From Xanthomonas dyei (GTDB lineage: Bacteria; Pseudomonadota; Gammaproteobacteria; Xanthomonadales; Xanthomonadaceae): a stretch of 64,000 nucleotides of DNA. The DNA lies in NCBI RefSeq assembly GCF_002939865.1, contig NZ_MDEE01000007.1, forward strand, positions 62,001-126,000. Direction: 5' to 3'. Shown here piece by piece: positions 50,817 through 59,698 of the stretch. The notes beneath the pieces are model-generated. The model did no database searches, was not told the DNA's origin, and worked only from the letters and a program-made list of their open reading frames with translations. The first letter of the stretch is position 1. Each line of letters starts with the position of its first letter. The translations under genes and the position numbers were made by a program.

Positions 50817-52709
50817 TCAGCCTACATTGCGTGCCTGGCTGCGTTGCTGCTCTTGCTGATCCTGGACCTGCGTTTGCGTCTGCGCGTCCTGCCGCACGGC
50901 ATTGCTGCTTTGCTCCAACGGGCGCTCTGCAGCGGCGGCCTTGTCCGCATAGATCCGCTGGTGCGCCGGGTCGTTTGGCTGACCCTGCACTGCGAACAGT
51001 CCGGTGCCGTCCTTGCTTGGCATCACCGCGTCGATGCGCTGCAGACCGCTCACCTTGGCTTCGAAGGCCAATGAACCCGCTGCATTCTCCAAGGCGCGAC
51101 GGTCGGCGAATGCATTCGGACCCAGCTGTTCCAGCTTGCTCACGGCCTGGTTGTAGAGCGGATGATCGGGATTGGTTTTTTCCGACAGCAATGGCGTCTT
51201 CTCGGCCTGCTTCAGTGCCTTGAGCGTATCGCCACCCACTACGCCATCATCCTGCAGCCCGTGTGCACGCTGAAAGGCCTTGACCGCTTCACCCGTTCGC
51301 TGACCATAGGCGCCGTCGGCATCGAGCGCATTGCCCTTCGCGTCCTTGTAGCCCAACTGCTGCAAGGTCTGCTGCACTTTCAAAACCTCAGTGCCATGCG
51401 CCTTGTCGCGCAGCACCCCGGATGTTTCTGCCACAGCCTGCGCATGCGCCGGTTTGGGTGCGTTACCGTCGTGAGACTGCTGCTTGCTCTGGCTGCGGTC
51501 CTGCAGCAACTCGCGCGCCTCGGACAGCGGGTCGCTGGCATAGAGCTTGACGCCCTTGGCGTGCTTACGCTCAAGGTAAGAATCCAGCGAGCTGAGCTCG
51601 ACGCCCTCGCCACCACGCGACTGGCTGATCTTGAGCTCGCCATCCTTGGGATCACGTACCACCATGGTGATGTGGTCAATGCCCTTGTAGCGCCCCTTGT
51701 CCCAACTCTGGGGGCCATTGTCCTCGCCGATGATCATGCCTTCTTTGAGGTTCTGGGCAGTGACGTCTTTGCCTTGGATCAGGACACCAGAGCGTTGTTC
51801 GGCCTTGCGCAGCAGTTCGGATGCACTATCGAAACCAGGGCTGAACTTCTCGTCCTTAGTGAAGATGACCTTGCCGGCGCCCTCGTTGATTTCATCCATG
51901 GTCGCGTTCTGCATCTCGACCACCCAGCCAGAACAATCGACCCTGCCTTTGTCCGGATCTTTTGCTCCCAGGCCGTACTTGACGTGGTCGTATTTGTTGG
52001 TGAGGTCATAGGCAGCGTGTAGCGCGATGCCATGCGCTGCAGCTTTCTCCGGCTGTGCAGGTGCGGACTGCGATGGCGCAGCTTGCGACGGCGCCTGCTG
52101 CGTGGCCGAAATCGGCTCAATGCCTTTTTCAGGGATACGGATACGGTCCATCTTCGTATCCCAGTACTGCACAAATGTCTGTGCCATGTCCTTGTCCGAC
52201 ATGCGCTGGAACGTCGCCGAATCGACGCCCGTCAGAGACTTCAGTTCTTTCTCGCCGACATTGTTGAGGATGTTGGCGCGAGTGCTCTCAAGCCCGAAAG
52301 ATCCTGTGGCAATCGCAGTCTGAAGTGAGCGGTAACCGCTAGCGCCTTGCTGATGGGCCATGTACATGTCCAGGCCATCAGGCGTCGGCTTGCCCGACAG
52401 GTAAGGCCGGCCGTCGCGCTCGTGCCGGTCGACCAGGCTCGTCCGGTTATCCAGATACAGCCGCGCTGCTGCGTCGGTGTTGGCCACTGCGTCCAACTCG
52501 CGCCCAGCGATGCCGTATTGCTCGGCGGTGCGGGGAGTGAACTGAAATAGCCCTTTCGCACCACCGGCTCCGCGACTGGCCAACTCGTCGAAGTTGCCGC
52601 CAGTCTCCACGTGCGCAAACCGCAGGAAGTCGTCACGCGGAATATTCCGCTCGGTTGCTTCGCGTTCGATGATGTCGAGCACTTGGGCTCGTGAGTAGTT
52701 CGTCGGCAT
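50817..52709 (-). CDS. Type IV secretion antibacterial effector (X-Tfe) with XVIPCD
   Basis: A 630-residue multidomain protein. Residues about 5-130 are a lysozyme/transglycosylase-like domain with catalytic E35 (HVETGGNF) and GLFQFTPRTAEQYG. A Gln/Ala/Pro linker follows (201-222). Residues about 228-395 are a Cys/His peptidase-like domain (NlpC/P60 or CHAP type) with C259 in VDCSGWV and H346 in IDHITMV. Residues 435-500 are a PG_binding_1 domain. Residues about 512-600 match the XVIPCD, the VirD4-recognised signal of Xanthomonas type IV effectors (DHPLYNQAVSKLEQLG, LFAVQG, DPAH), with a Gln-rich tail. No signal peptide. It should kill rival bacteria by cutting peptidoglycan. Its operon begins with a lipoprotein gene. 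Confidence 0.87.
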   Translation of the reverse strand: MPTNYSRAQVLDIIEREATERNIPRDDFLRFAHVETGGNFDELASRGAGGAKGLFQFTPRTAEQYGIAGRELDAVANTDAAARLYLDNRTSLVDRHERDGRPYLSGKPTPDGLDMYMAHQQGASGYRSLQTAIATGSFGLESTRANILNNVGEKELKSLTGVDSATFQRMSDKDMAQTFVQYWDTKMDRIRIPEKGIEPISATQQAPSQAAPSQSAPAQPEKAAAHGIALHAAYDLTNKYDHVKYGLGAKDPDKGRVDCSGWVVEMQNATMDEINEGAGKVIFTKDEKFSPGFDSASELLRKAEQRSGVLIQGKDVTAQNLKEGMIIGEDNGPQSWDKGRYKGIDHITMVVRDPKDGELKISQSRGGEGVELSSLDSYLERKHAKGVKLYASDPLSEARELLQDRSQSKQQSHDGNAPKPAHAQAVAETSGVLRDKAHGTEVLKVQQTLQQLGYKDAKGNALDADGAYGQRTGEAVKAFQRAHGLQDDGVVGGDTLKALKQAEKTPLLSEKTNPDHPLYNQAVSKLEQLGPNAFADRRALENAAGSLAFEAKVSGLQRIDAVMPSKDGTGLFAVQGQPNDPAHQRIYADKAAAAERPLEQSSNAVRQDAQTQTQVQDQQEQQRSQARNVG

Positions 52710-52788
52710 CGCTCAAGGTCCTTGATTGAGTGCTGCAGCCACGTGGCTGCAGCGGTACGCCGCCCGAACCAATTCCTTTGGTTCTGTA

Positions 52789-53691
52789 TCAAGGGGTCGG
52801 CAAATACGATTTCTGGGCCGCATCGTAGCGGTATTCAACCGTTTCGTCACCCCCGCTCGTCGGCGAGTCTGCAGACACCGTCACCCGCAGCATGGGTAGG
52901 CCGGGCTGCTGGACAAACGCAAGCGTACTGCTGTTTTTGACGCAAGGAATCTTCCCAGGCGCCTCCTCGCCACAATTTGCACTGTTGTCCTCACCAGCCG
53001 GGATGTTGCCGATATACGTCCAATGCTTGTCGTTGACGTCATCTGTTTCCTTCGGGTTGAACACGAGTGCGTCGTAGGAAAGGATCCGTACGCCCGACTG
53101 CAGGCTCCACGTCGGCACGGCCAGGACCAGCCGGCCGTCGTCGGTGACGAGGGTTTGTGGCTTACGTGTCGTGTCGACGGTGTTGCCTTGTTCCATTCCT
53201 CCGAATTCGCCGATGTAGGGCTCTGCGCCAAGAAGCTTCCATGGCGACTTGCTACCCGGTTCGCTGGTGACGAAGGTGGCGTGTGCCAAGGTCACCTTGG
53301 TGCCAGGCGCGGGATAGTGGTTTTCGCGCTCTGCGCCGAAGAGCTCGGGCGTTTCCCAGGCGAAGCCGGTGTAATAACGCGTACCGCCAAGTTCGAACTG
53401 AAAGCCGTACCAGTAATTAATCCAGCTGCCGTTGGCCACTTCGTAGGAAAGTGCGCCGTCGCCATCCACATTGCTGATGAAGTACAGCACGCTGTCGGGA
53501 CGGGGCGGCTGTAGTTGCTGGGTGGATCCCTGGGTTGCGTCCTGCATGGGAGAAGCATCCTTGTCTGAAGGTTTTGGGGCGGTAATGGCTGCGGGGGGAG
53601 TCGCCTTCGAAGCCGCGGCATCCGGTGGCGCCGGCTTGCAGGCAGCGATCATCGCTAACGCAAGGATCAGTGGAATCTTCCTGACGAGCAT
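52789..53691 (-). CDS. Lipoprotein, probable immunity protein (X-Tfi) for the effector
   Basis: A 300-residue lipoprotein with a signal peptide and lipobox MIAAC (Cys18), so it is anchored facing the periplasm, where a peptidoglycan-cutting effector would act. After a Pro/Ala-rich linker (19-65) comes a globular beta-rich domain (SVLYFISNVDGDGALSYE, NYWYGFQFELGG) with two Cys near 240-252. It is the first gene, 79 bp upstream of the effector on the same strand. Lipoprotein immunity genes next to XVIPCD effectors are the known arrangement in X. citri; the assignment here rests on that and on location. No domain was recognised by name. Confidence 0.75.
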   Translation of the reverse strand: MLVRKIPLILALAMIAACKPAPPDAAASKATPPAAITAPKPSDKDASPMQDATQGSTQQLQPPRPDSVLYFISNVDGDGALSYEVANGSWINYWYGFQFELGGTRYYTGFAWETPELFGAERENHYPAPGTKVTLAHATFVTSEPGSKSPWKLLGAEPYIGEFGGMEQGNTVDTTRKPQTLVTDDGRLVLAVPTWSLQSGVRILSYDALVFNPKETDDVNDKHWTYIGNIPAGEDNSANCGEEAPGKIPCVKNSSTLAFVQQPGLPMLRVTVSADSPTSGGDETVEYRYDAAQKSYLPTP

Positions 53692-53896
53692 TGGGGTGCA
53701 TCCATTGCGGAGGGCGGCGAAAGTCTACTCCAGCGCGACGAGGTGTCCAGTCGTCGCGCCGAGTATCGCCAGGCCAGGGGGCCTGCTGGGCGTCGCGCTT
53801 CCAGGCGAGGTAGTGTGTGTGGGGGCTCAGGTCTGCATCCCGTCTGTTGCATCGCTCGTCCGCAGAAACCTCAGGAGGGCTCAGTATCAGTCGTAC

Positions 53897-54421
53897 TTAC
53901 GCCAGCGGCGTATTGGAAATGATCTCCACCCAATAGCCGTCCGGGTCCTTGATGAAAGCCAGGTGCTTCATACGGCCGTCTTCCAGGCGTTTTTGGTATG
54001 CCACGCCGAGGCTGTCGAAGCGTGCGCAGGCGGCGTGGATGTCCGGTACCGAGACGCAAATGTGGCCGAAGCCGCGTGGGTCGCTATTGCCGTCGTGATA
54101 GACCGGGCCGTCCTGGGTTTCGGTGCCGTGGTTGTGGGTGAGTTCCAGCACGCCGGGGATGCCGGCCATCCACAGACGGCGCGCTGCGTCGTCGTCGGGA
54201 ATCGATGTGCCTTCCGGGGTTAATGCGAGAAAGTACAGGCTGAACTGCGCTTCGGCGAAGTGACGCGCATCCAGCAGGCGGAAGCCGAGCACGCGCGTGT
54301 AGAAGTCCAGCGATCGCTGCGCATCCTTGATACGCAGCATGGTGTGGTTGAACACGAAACCGCTGGTTACGGGGGGCGCGGCGCTAGCGCCGGGAACGTG
54401 TTGCAGATCGGTCAGAGGCAT
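53897..54421 (-). CDS. gloA: Lactoylglutathione lyase (glyoxalase I)
   Basis: A 174-residue glyoxalase I. Metal ligands are H26 (FNHTMLRIKD), E93 (VLELTHN), H120 (GFGHICVSV) and E166 (YWVEII). RSLDFYTRVLGFRLL and KDPDGYWVEI are typical landmarks. It isomerises the methylglyoxal-glutathione adduct to S-lactoylglutathione. The N-terminal extension of about 20 residues is normal for the longer GloA type. It is a single gene between the effector locus and the cop operon. Confidence 0.94.
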   Translation of the reverse strand: MPLTDLQHVPGASAAPPVTSGFVFNHTMLRIKDAQRSLDFYTRVLGFRLLDARHFAEAQFSLYFLALTPEGTSIPDDDAARRLWMAGIPGVLELTHNHGTETQDGPVYHDGNSDPRGFGHICVSVPDIHAACARFDSLGVAYQKRLEDGRMKHLAFIKDPDGYWVEIISNTPLA

Positions 54422-54646
54422 TGTTGGGTTCCTTGTTGAAATCGGGGCACAGGTCAGTGCTGCAGTGTGGGCCGATGTTAGCGAGGCAAGGGTTGTCGGC
54501 GTGTCTGCATTACGCGCGTCGGTGATCTGGCCGCCACGCGCTGTAGTCGATCATTGCTTTATGTCTGCGTTTGCCTGCGTTTGCCTGCGTACAGGCCGTG
54601 CGCATGGGCCGGAGCGTCCAGGTCCATGCGCACGGCTGTGGCCATC

Positions 54647-55921
54647 TCAAAACCAGATGCGCACGCCGGCGATGAAGCGGCTGTCGCGCGCCGGTTCGTC
54701 GTCCATCGGGGCGCGCTGGGCCCGGTTGCCGAAGCTGCGCTGATGCACCCAGCCGATGTAGGGCGCAAACCGGCGCGTGACTTCGTAGCGGAGGCGCACA
54801 CCCGCTTCGAGCTGCTCCAGTCCACTGTCGATGCCGCGCTGCGTATCCTCGCTCAGTGCGATGTTCGCTTCCACGCGCGGCTGCAGGATCAGGCGGTTGG
54901 TGAGCAGGACGTCGTATTCGCCTTCCAGTCGCAGGGCCGCGCGACCGCCGCTGGCCACGAAGAGGGTGGCCTCGGTTTCGAACTTGTACGGCGCCAGGCC
55001 TTGCACGCCGAACGCTGCCCAACTGCGATGATCGGTGCCGATGTCCTGACGCACGCCCACCAGCACGTCCCACCAGGGCGAGACGGCATGGCCGTAGAAC
55101 GCTTCGACCGACGCGTCTTGCGTGCGCCCCTGTTGTCGCTCGCCTTCGCTGCGTAGCCACAGACGGTTGATATCGCCGCCGATCCACGCGCGCGCCTCCC
55201 ATTCCTGGCCGCTGCCGCGATCGGTGTCGAACGCCTCCAGTCGATCGAGCAGCACATACCGGTTGACTCCTGTCCCATGCATCGCATGGCTCTGCAACGG
55301 GGCGAAGGCCGCTGCGATGTCCTCGGCGGTCGGCTCTGGAATCGGCTCGCGTGGCAGTGCAGTGCGGTGAGTGGCGGCGCTCGTTTGCATCGGCGGGTTG
55401 ACTGGTGCGTCGTGCTGCATCTGCGCATGGTCCATGGTTGTGTGATCCATTGGCGTCTGCTGCGTGGGGGCTTCATCCATCGATGCGTGATTCATCGCCG
55501 CGTGATCCATGGAGCCATGCTCCATGCCTGCGTGCGACATGTGACTGTCACCTGCAGGCGGCTTCAATGCGGCTTCCTGCATCTGAGCATGCTGCAACAC
55601 CGATGTATCGGCGCGTGCCACAGACGTTGCGGCGTCGCGAGTAGATGCCTTTGCAGGCTTTGGCATCTCGTCGGCGTGCTGCATGTGCGCGTGTGACATC
55701 TCCATGGCAGGCAGCATGTCCTGTGCAGTTGCCGACTCCGCATAAAGCGGTTTTGCCGTTTGCAAATCGGTATCGTCAGCCTCGGCCGTCATCTGCATCG
55801 CATGCACAGGCGGGTCGTGCGCTGTGTCGTTGCTCGGCGCATCCGCGTGCTGCTGTGCGGCCAACGATGCACTGAACAACCACGTGCTCACGAACAGTGG
55901 GCGTAGACGTAACGCGCTCAT
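54647..55921 (-). CDS. copB: Copper resistance outer-membrane protein CopB
   Basis: A 424-residue precursor with a signal peptide (about 1-22). A long His/Met-rich region (about 40-185) has many MDH, MNH, MQH and MSHA units that can bind copper. The C-terminal beta-barrel (about 200-424) carries CopB landmarks (DRLEAFDTDRG, WEARAWIGGDINRLWLRSEG, YEVTRRFAPYIGW) and ends in IWF for outer-membrane insertion. Its start overlaps the copA stop (ATGA). It works with CopA in periplasmic and outer-membrane copper tolerance. The Met/His region makes it longer than a bare CopB barrel. Confidence 0.93.
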   Translation of the reverse strand: MSALRLRPLFVSTWLFSASLAAQQHADAPSNDTAHDPPVHAMQMTAEADDTDLQTAKPLYAESATAQDMLPAMEMSHAHMQHADEMPKPAKASTRDAATSVARADTSVLQHAQMQEAALKPPAGDSHMSHAGMEHGSMDHAAMNHASMDEAPTQQTPMDHTTMDHAQMQHDAPVNPPMQTSAATHRTALPREPIPEPTAEDIAAAFAPLQSHAMHGTGVNRYVLLDRLEAFDTDRGSGQEWEARAWIGGDINRLWLRSEGERQQGRTQDASVEAFYGHAVSPWWDVLVGVRQDIGTDHRSWAAFGVQGLAPYKFETEATLFVASGGRAALRLEGEYDVLLTNRLILQPRVEANIALSEDTQRGIDSGLEQLEAGVRLRYEVTRRFAPYIGWVHQRSFGNRAQRAPMDDEPARDSRFIAGVRIWF

Positions 55922-57744
55922 GCGTCCACCCGCACTTCGCGCATCATGCCCGCTTCCATGTGGTAGAGCAGATGACAGTGGTAGGCCCAGCGGCCCAGCG
56001 CATCTGCGCGCACGCGATAGCTACGGCGCGTGCCGGGCGGCATGTCGATGGTGTGCTTGCGCACCTGGAAATTGCCGTCGGCATCTTCCAGGTCGCTCCA
56101 CATGCCGTGCAGGTGAATCGGGTGTTGCATCATGGTGTCGTTGACCAGCACGATGCGTAGCCGCTCGCCGTAGCGCAGCCGCAGTGGGTCGGCCGAGGCG
56201 AAGGCGATGCCGTCGAAGGACCATGCGAATTTTTCCATGTGGCCGGTCAGATGCAGCTCGATCTCGCGACCAGGCTCGCGGCCATCCGGGTCGTCGAACA
56301 GACTGTGCAGATCGCCGTAACACAGCACGCGGCGGCCGTTATCGCGCAGGCCTAGGCCAGGGTCGTCCAGGCGCGGTGCAGTGGCCTTGCTGCGCATGTC
56401 GATCAACGGATTGCCGGTTTCGCTGGCGGAGTGGTGCGGTGCCTTGTCCGACGCGCTGTCCGGCATGTGCGCATGCTGGGCCGGCATCGGCATCGGCATC
56501 GGCATCGGCATCGGCATGGCGTGTGCGGCATGCGGGTCGCTTTGCATGGCATCGCCAGCGTGCATGGAGTGATCGGCGTGCCCCGTGCCACCGCCATGCG
56601 CCATGTCCTGCATGGTCAGTATCGCGCGTGGGTCCAGTGGGGGAATTGGCGCCCGCAAGCCATGCCGTACCGCCAGCGTGCCGCAGGCGAATCCGGTGCG
56701 GCCCATGTCCTGCGCAAACAACGTAAACGCGTCCTGGCCGGTCGGCTCGACGAGCACATCGAAGGTTTCGGCTGCGGCAATGCGCAGCTCGTCCACGCTG
56801 ACCGGATGCACGTATTGGCCGTCGGCCGCGACCACGGTCATGCGCAGGCCGGGGATGCGGATGTCGAAGTAGGTCATCGACGAGCCATTGATGACACGCA
56901 GCAACACCTTTTCGCCGGGGGTGAACAAGCCGGTCCAGTTGCCGGCCGGCGCCACGCCGTTGAGCAGATAGGTGTAGGTGTTGGCGTTGACGTCCGACAG
57001 GTCGGTGGGTGTCATGCGCATGCGCCCCCACATGCCGCGGTCGGCCAGTGTCGCGCGCAAGCCGTCTTCGCGCGCATCGCGCACAAAATCGCCCACCGTG
57101 CGCTGCGCGTAATTGTCGTGGCTCGGCATCTGTTTCAAACGACGGAACAGCGCCGCCGGGTCCAGATCGGTCCAGTCCGACAACAGCACCACATGTTCGC
57201 GATCAAAGCGGTACGGCGGCGGCGTCAGCGGGTCGATGACGATGGCGCCGTACAGGCCGGCCTGCTCCTGGAACATCGAGTGGCTGTGGTACCAGTAGGT
57301 GCCGGATTGGCGCAGCGCGAAGCGGTAGTGATACTCCTGGCCCGGCGCGATGCCATCGAAGCTCATGCCCGGCACGCCGTCCATGTTGGCGGGCAGCAGC
57401 AGGCCATGCCAATGCACCGAGGTGGGCTGGTCGGTCAGCGCATTACGCACACGCACGCTCACCGTGTCGCCCTCGCGCCAGCGCAGCGTTGGCGCAGGCA
57501 GGCTCTGATTGACGGTGATGGCAGGGCGCGTGCGCCCGGTGAAATTGACCGGCATGCGGCCGATCTGCAGCGACTGGCTACTGCCGCGCAGGACCGGCGT
57601 GGAGACCGTGCCGGCCGCACGCGCATCGGTGCTCCACAGCCCGGCGCCTGCGGCAAGCCCGCCCAGGGCCAGGCCTTGCACAAAACGACGCCGGCTGATG
57701 GCGGGCGTGGAGGTTGGATCGAATACAGGGGAATCGGAAGACAT
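55918..57744 (-). CDS. copA: Copper resistance multicopper oxidase CopA
   Basis: A 608-residue periplasmic multicopper oxidase. A Tat signal has RRRF at 18-21. Copper ligands are HWHG (111-114), HSHS, HPIHLHGMW and the C-terminal HCHLLYHMEAGM with the type 1 site. A Met/His-rich segment (about residues 395-450) includes a Met-Pro dipeptide run encoded by a hexanucleotide repeat. It oxidises and sequesters copper in the periplasm. It follows copL after 225 bp and overlaps copB by 4 bp. Length is normal for Xanthomonas CopA (about 605-630). Confidence 0.95.
   Translation of the reverse strand: MSSDSPVFDPTSTPAISRRRFVQGLALGGLAAGAGLWSTDARAAGTVSTPVLRGSSQSLQIGRMPVNFTGRTRPAITVNQSLPAPTLRWREGDTVSVRVRNALTDQPTSVHWHGLLLPANMDGVPGMSFDGIAPGQEYHYRFALRQSGTYWYHSHSMFQEQAGLYGAIVIDPLTPPPYRFDREHVVLLSDWTDLDPAALFRRLKQMPSHDNYAQRTVGDFVRDAREDGLRATLADRGMWGRMRMTPTDLSDVNANTYTYLLNGVAPAGNWTGLFTPGEKVLLRVINGSSMTYFDIRIPGLRMTVVAADGQYVHPVSVDELRIAAAETFDVLVEPTGQDAFTLFAQDMGRTGFACGTLAVRHGLRAPIPPLDPRAILTMQDMAHGGGTGHADHSMHAGDAMQSDPHAAHAMPMPMPMPMPMPAQHAHMPDSASDKAPHHSASETGNPLIDMRSKATAPRLDDPGLGLRDNGRRVLCYGDLHSLFDDPDGREPGREIELHLTGHMEKFAWSFDGIAFASADPLRLRYGERLRIVLVNDTMMQHPIHLHGMWSDLEDADGNFQVRKHTIDMPPGTRRSYRVRADALGRWAYHCHLLYHMEAGMMREVRVDA
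56483..56518 (-). repeat. Hexanucleotide repeat in copA coding a Met-Pro run
   Basis: Five GGCATC units and one GGCATG (plus strand), read on the minus strand as (Met-Pro) dipeptides. The unit is in frame, so changes in unit number would alter the length of the metal-binding segment without breaking the gene. Confidence 0.9.
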
Positions 57745-57969
57745 GTCACCTCCGGCGCGTCTGCAACAGCAGGCAGACGTAGCGCATCGCTGAGAAATCC
57801 CGCGTGCAAGGACGCGGGGCGAAGCATGCGTGGAATGGCCGAGGGACGCGGCGCGCTATCGTCAGATCAGGCGGACGACGCACGTATCGTCGAAGCGTTC
57901 GCGCAGCCCCTGCCGATCCTGAGCATCTGCGACGCAGCGCTGATGGAGCGCGTCGTGTCGTGTCGGCCG

Positions 57970-58365
57970 TTAGCCGATGGGAGGTCGAACCGGTTGTTCG
58001 TGTGCCGGGCTGCCGCGGCCTTCGTCCAGGGCGGCGGTCACGCCGGAATGACCGAGTAGCCGCGCCGGAACCGCAGGCAGGGTCAGCAAGGCCAGACTGG
58101 CGTGCTGCAGGCAGTCGCAGCTGCCCAGCTTGCAGCAGTCGCTTGCGTTCGCGTGTTGGGTCTTGTCGGGCAACGGCGCCGTATCTGGCGCTGGCATGGC
58201 GTCATGGCAAGGCATTGCTGCTGCCATGCGCGCCGGCATCGCGTGCGTTGCCGCCTGCGGCATGGCCGTGTTCGGCATCGCCATGCCCACCGACGCCCAC
58301 GCGCCGGTGGCCGTATTGGCGACCAGGCACAGGCACAGCAGCAGGCGGAGCAGGCAACGCAGCAC
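57970..58365 (-). CDS. copL: CopL family metal-binding regulatory protein
   Basis: A 131-residue protein with a hydrophobic N-terminus (MLRCLLRLLLCLCLVAN, read from a GTG) that looks like a signal peptide, Met/Ala-rich repeats, and the CopL cysteine motif MPCHDAMP...DCCKLGSCDC (residues 51-85). CopL is required for copper-induced expression of copAB in Xanthomonas and lies directly upstream of copA. The frame stays open far upstream through the gene on the other strand; I chose the GTG at 58365 because it begins the signal-like segment. It is the first gene of copLAB. Confidence 0.82.
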   Translation of the reverse strand: MLRCLLRLLLCLCLVANTATGAWASVGMAMPNTAMPQAATHAMPARMAAAMPCHDAMPAPDTAPLPDKTQHANASDCCKLGSCDCLQHASLALLTLPAVPARLLGHSGVTAALDEGRGSPAHEQPVRPPIG

Positions 58366-58497
58366 GGGCGGTCGGGGCTGGCAAAGAACGTTGCGAGCAT
58401 ACCACCGGCCCGCAACTGTCCGCCCGATGACTGCCTGCCCCGGGTGCGCGCCTGGCGGCGGTAGAATCGGGGTCTCTTTCGCATCAAATCCGTGCCC

Positions 58498-59601
58498 ATG
58501 TCGCAGCGCCAGTGGGTGGCCGCCGCCATCCAGAAGATCGAGGCCGATTTCAATCGTTCGGCCGACACCCATCTGATTCCGATGGGCCTGCCGGGCTATC
58601 CGGGCATCGACCTGTATTTCAAGGACGAGTCCAGCCACCCCACCGGCAGCCTCAAGCACCGCTTGGCGCGCTCGCTGTTTTTGTATGCGCTGACCAATGG
58701 CTGGCTGCGTGCAGGGCGCCCGGTGATCGAGGCCTCCAGCGGGTCGACTGCGATTTCCGAAGCCTATTTCGCGCGCTTGCTGGGTGTGCCCTTCATCGCG
58801 GTGATGCCCGCCTCGACCTCGCCGGAGAAGATCGCCGCGATCGAATTCCAGGGCGGCCGCTGCCATCTGGTGGAGCGCGCCTGCGATCTGGACAGCGCCT
58901 CGCATCAGCTCGCGCGCGAGACCGGCGGGCATTTCATGGACCAGTTCACCTACGCCGAGCGCGCTACCGACTGGCGCGCCAACAACAACATCGCCGAATC
59001 GATCTTCAAGCAGCTGGCCGAAGAACCGCACCCCATCCCCGACTGGATCGTCTGCAGCCCCGGCACCGGCGGCACCAGCGCCACCTTGGGGCGCTATGTG
59101 CGCTATCGCCGCCATCACACCCGCATCCTGTGCGTGGACCCGGAAGTATCGGTGTTCTTCGACGGCTATTGCCGCGCGGTGGACGGGCAGTGCCCCAAGG
59201 AGCTGGCGATCACCGGCGGCTCGCGCATCGAAGGCATCGGCCGGCCGCGGGTGGAATCGAGCTTCATCCCCAGCTGCGTGGATGAAATGATCAAGGTGCC
59301 CGATGCTTTGAGCCTGGCCGCGATGCGCCACGTCAGCGCCACCCTGGGCCGTCGCGTGGGCGGTTCCACTGGCACCAACTTCATCGGCGTGCTGCACGCC
59401 GCGCAGCGGATGCGCGAGCAAGGCCGTCAGGGCTCCATCGTCAGCATCCTGTGCGATGCCGGCGAGCGCTACGCGCACAGTTACTACAACCCGGCCTGGT
59501 ATGTGGAACGCGCGATCGATGTCACCGACAGCGATGCGGCCATTGCCAGCGCGGTCAACGGCGGCGCATTGCCGCAGCTGCCTTGTGCTGCGCTGGAATG
59601 A
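58498..59601 (+). CDS. PLP-dependent cysteine-synthase-family protein
   Basis: A 367-residue fold-type II PLP enzyme. The PLP Lys is K53 in [12 protein letters not shown], the substrate-loop motif is [12 protein letters not shown], and the phosphate-binding Gly-rich loop is [13 protein letters not shown]; the last PLP contact is in [10 protein letters not shown]. These match the cysteine synthase/cystathionine beta-synthase family, especially the branch of L-cysteine desulfhydrases and related enzymes. It could make or break cysteine; the reaction cannot be decided. The ATG at 58498 is preferred over the GTG at 58492. It is divergent from copL and followed by prlC after 97 bp. Confidence 0.85.
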   Translation: MSQRQWVAAAIQKIEADFNRSADTHLIPMGLPGYPGIDLYFKDESSHPTGSLKHRLARSLFLYALTNGWLRAGRPVIEASSGSTAISEAYFARLLGVPFIAVMPASTSPEKIAAIEFQGGRCHLVERACDLDSASHQLARETGGHFMDQFTYAERATDWRANNNIAESIFKQLAEEPHPIPDWIVCSPGTGGTSATLGRYVRYRRHHTRILCVDPEVSVFFDGYCRAVDGQCPKELAITGGSRIEGIGRPRVESSFIPSCVDEMIKVPDALSLAAMRHVSATLGRRVGGSTGTNFIGVLHAAQRMREQGRQGSIVSILCDAGERYAHSYYNPAWYVERAIDVTDSDAAIASAVNGGALPQLPCAALE

Positions 59602-59698
59602 TCGCCATATCGGGAGCCTGCTGACGCGCGCCGCGTGTCGGTAGGTATCGCCACACATCATTCGTCATCCCTGATCCAGTCCACCGCCGGAGCGCTCC

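Noticed and set aside
58366-59661. Upstream extension of the copL frame
   Set aside because: The frame is open but runs antisense through the PLP-enzyme gene; the CopL signal-like segment begins at the GTG at 58365.
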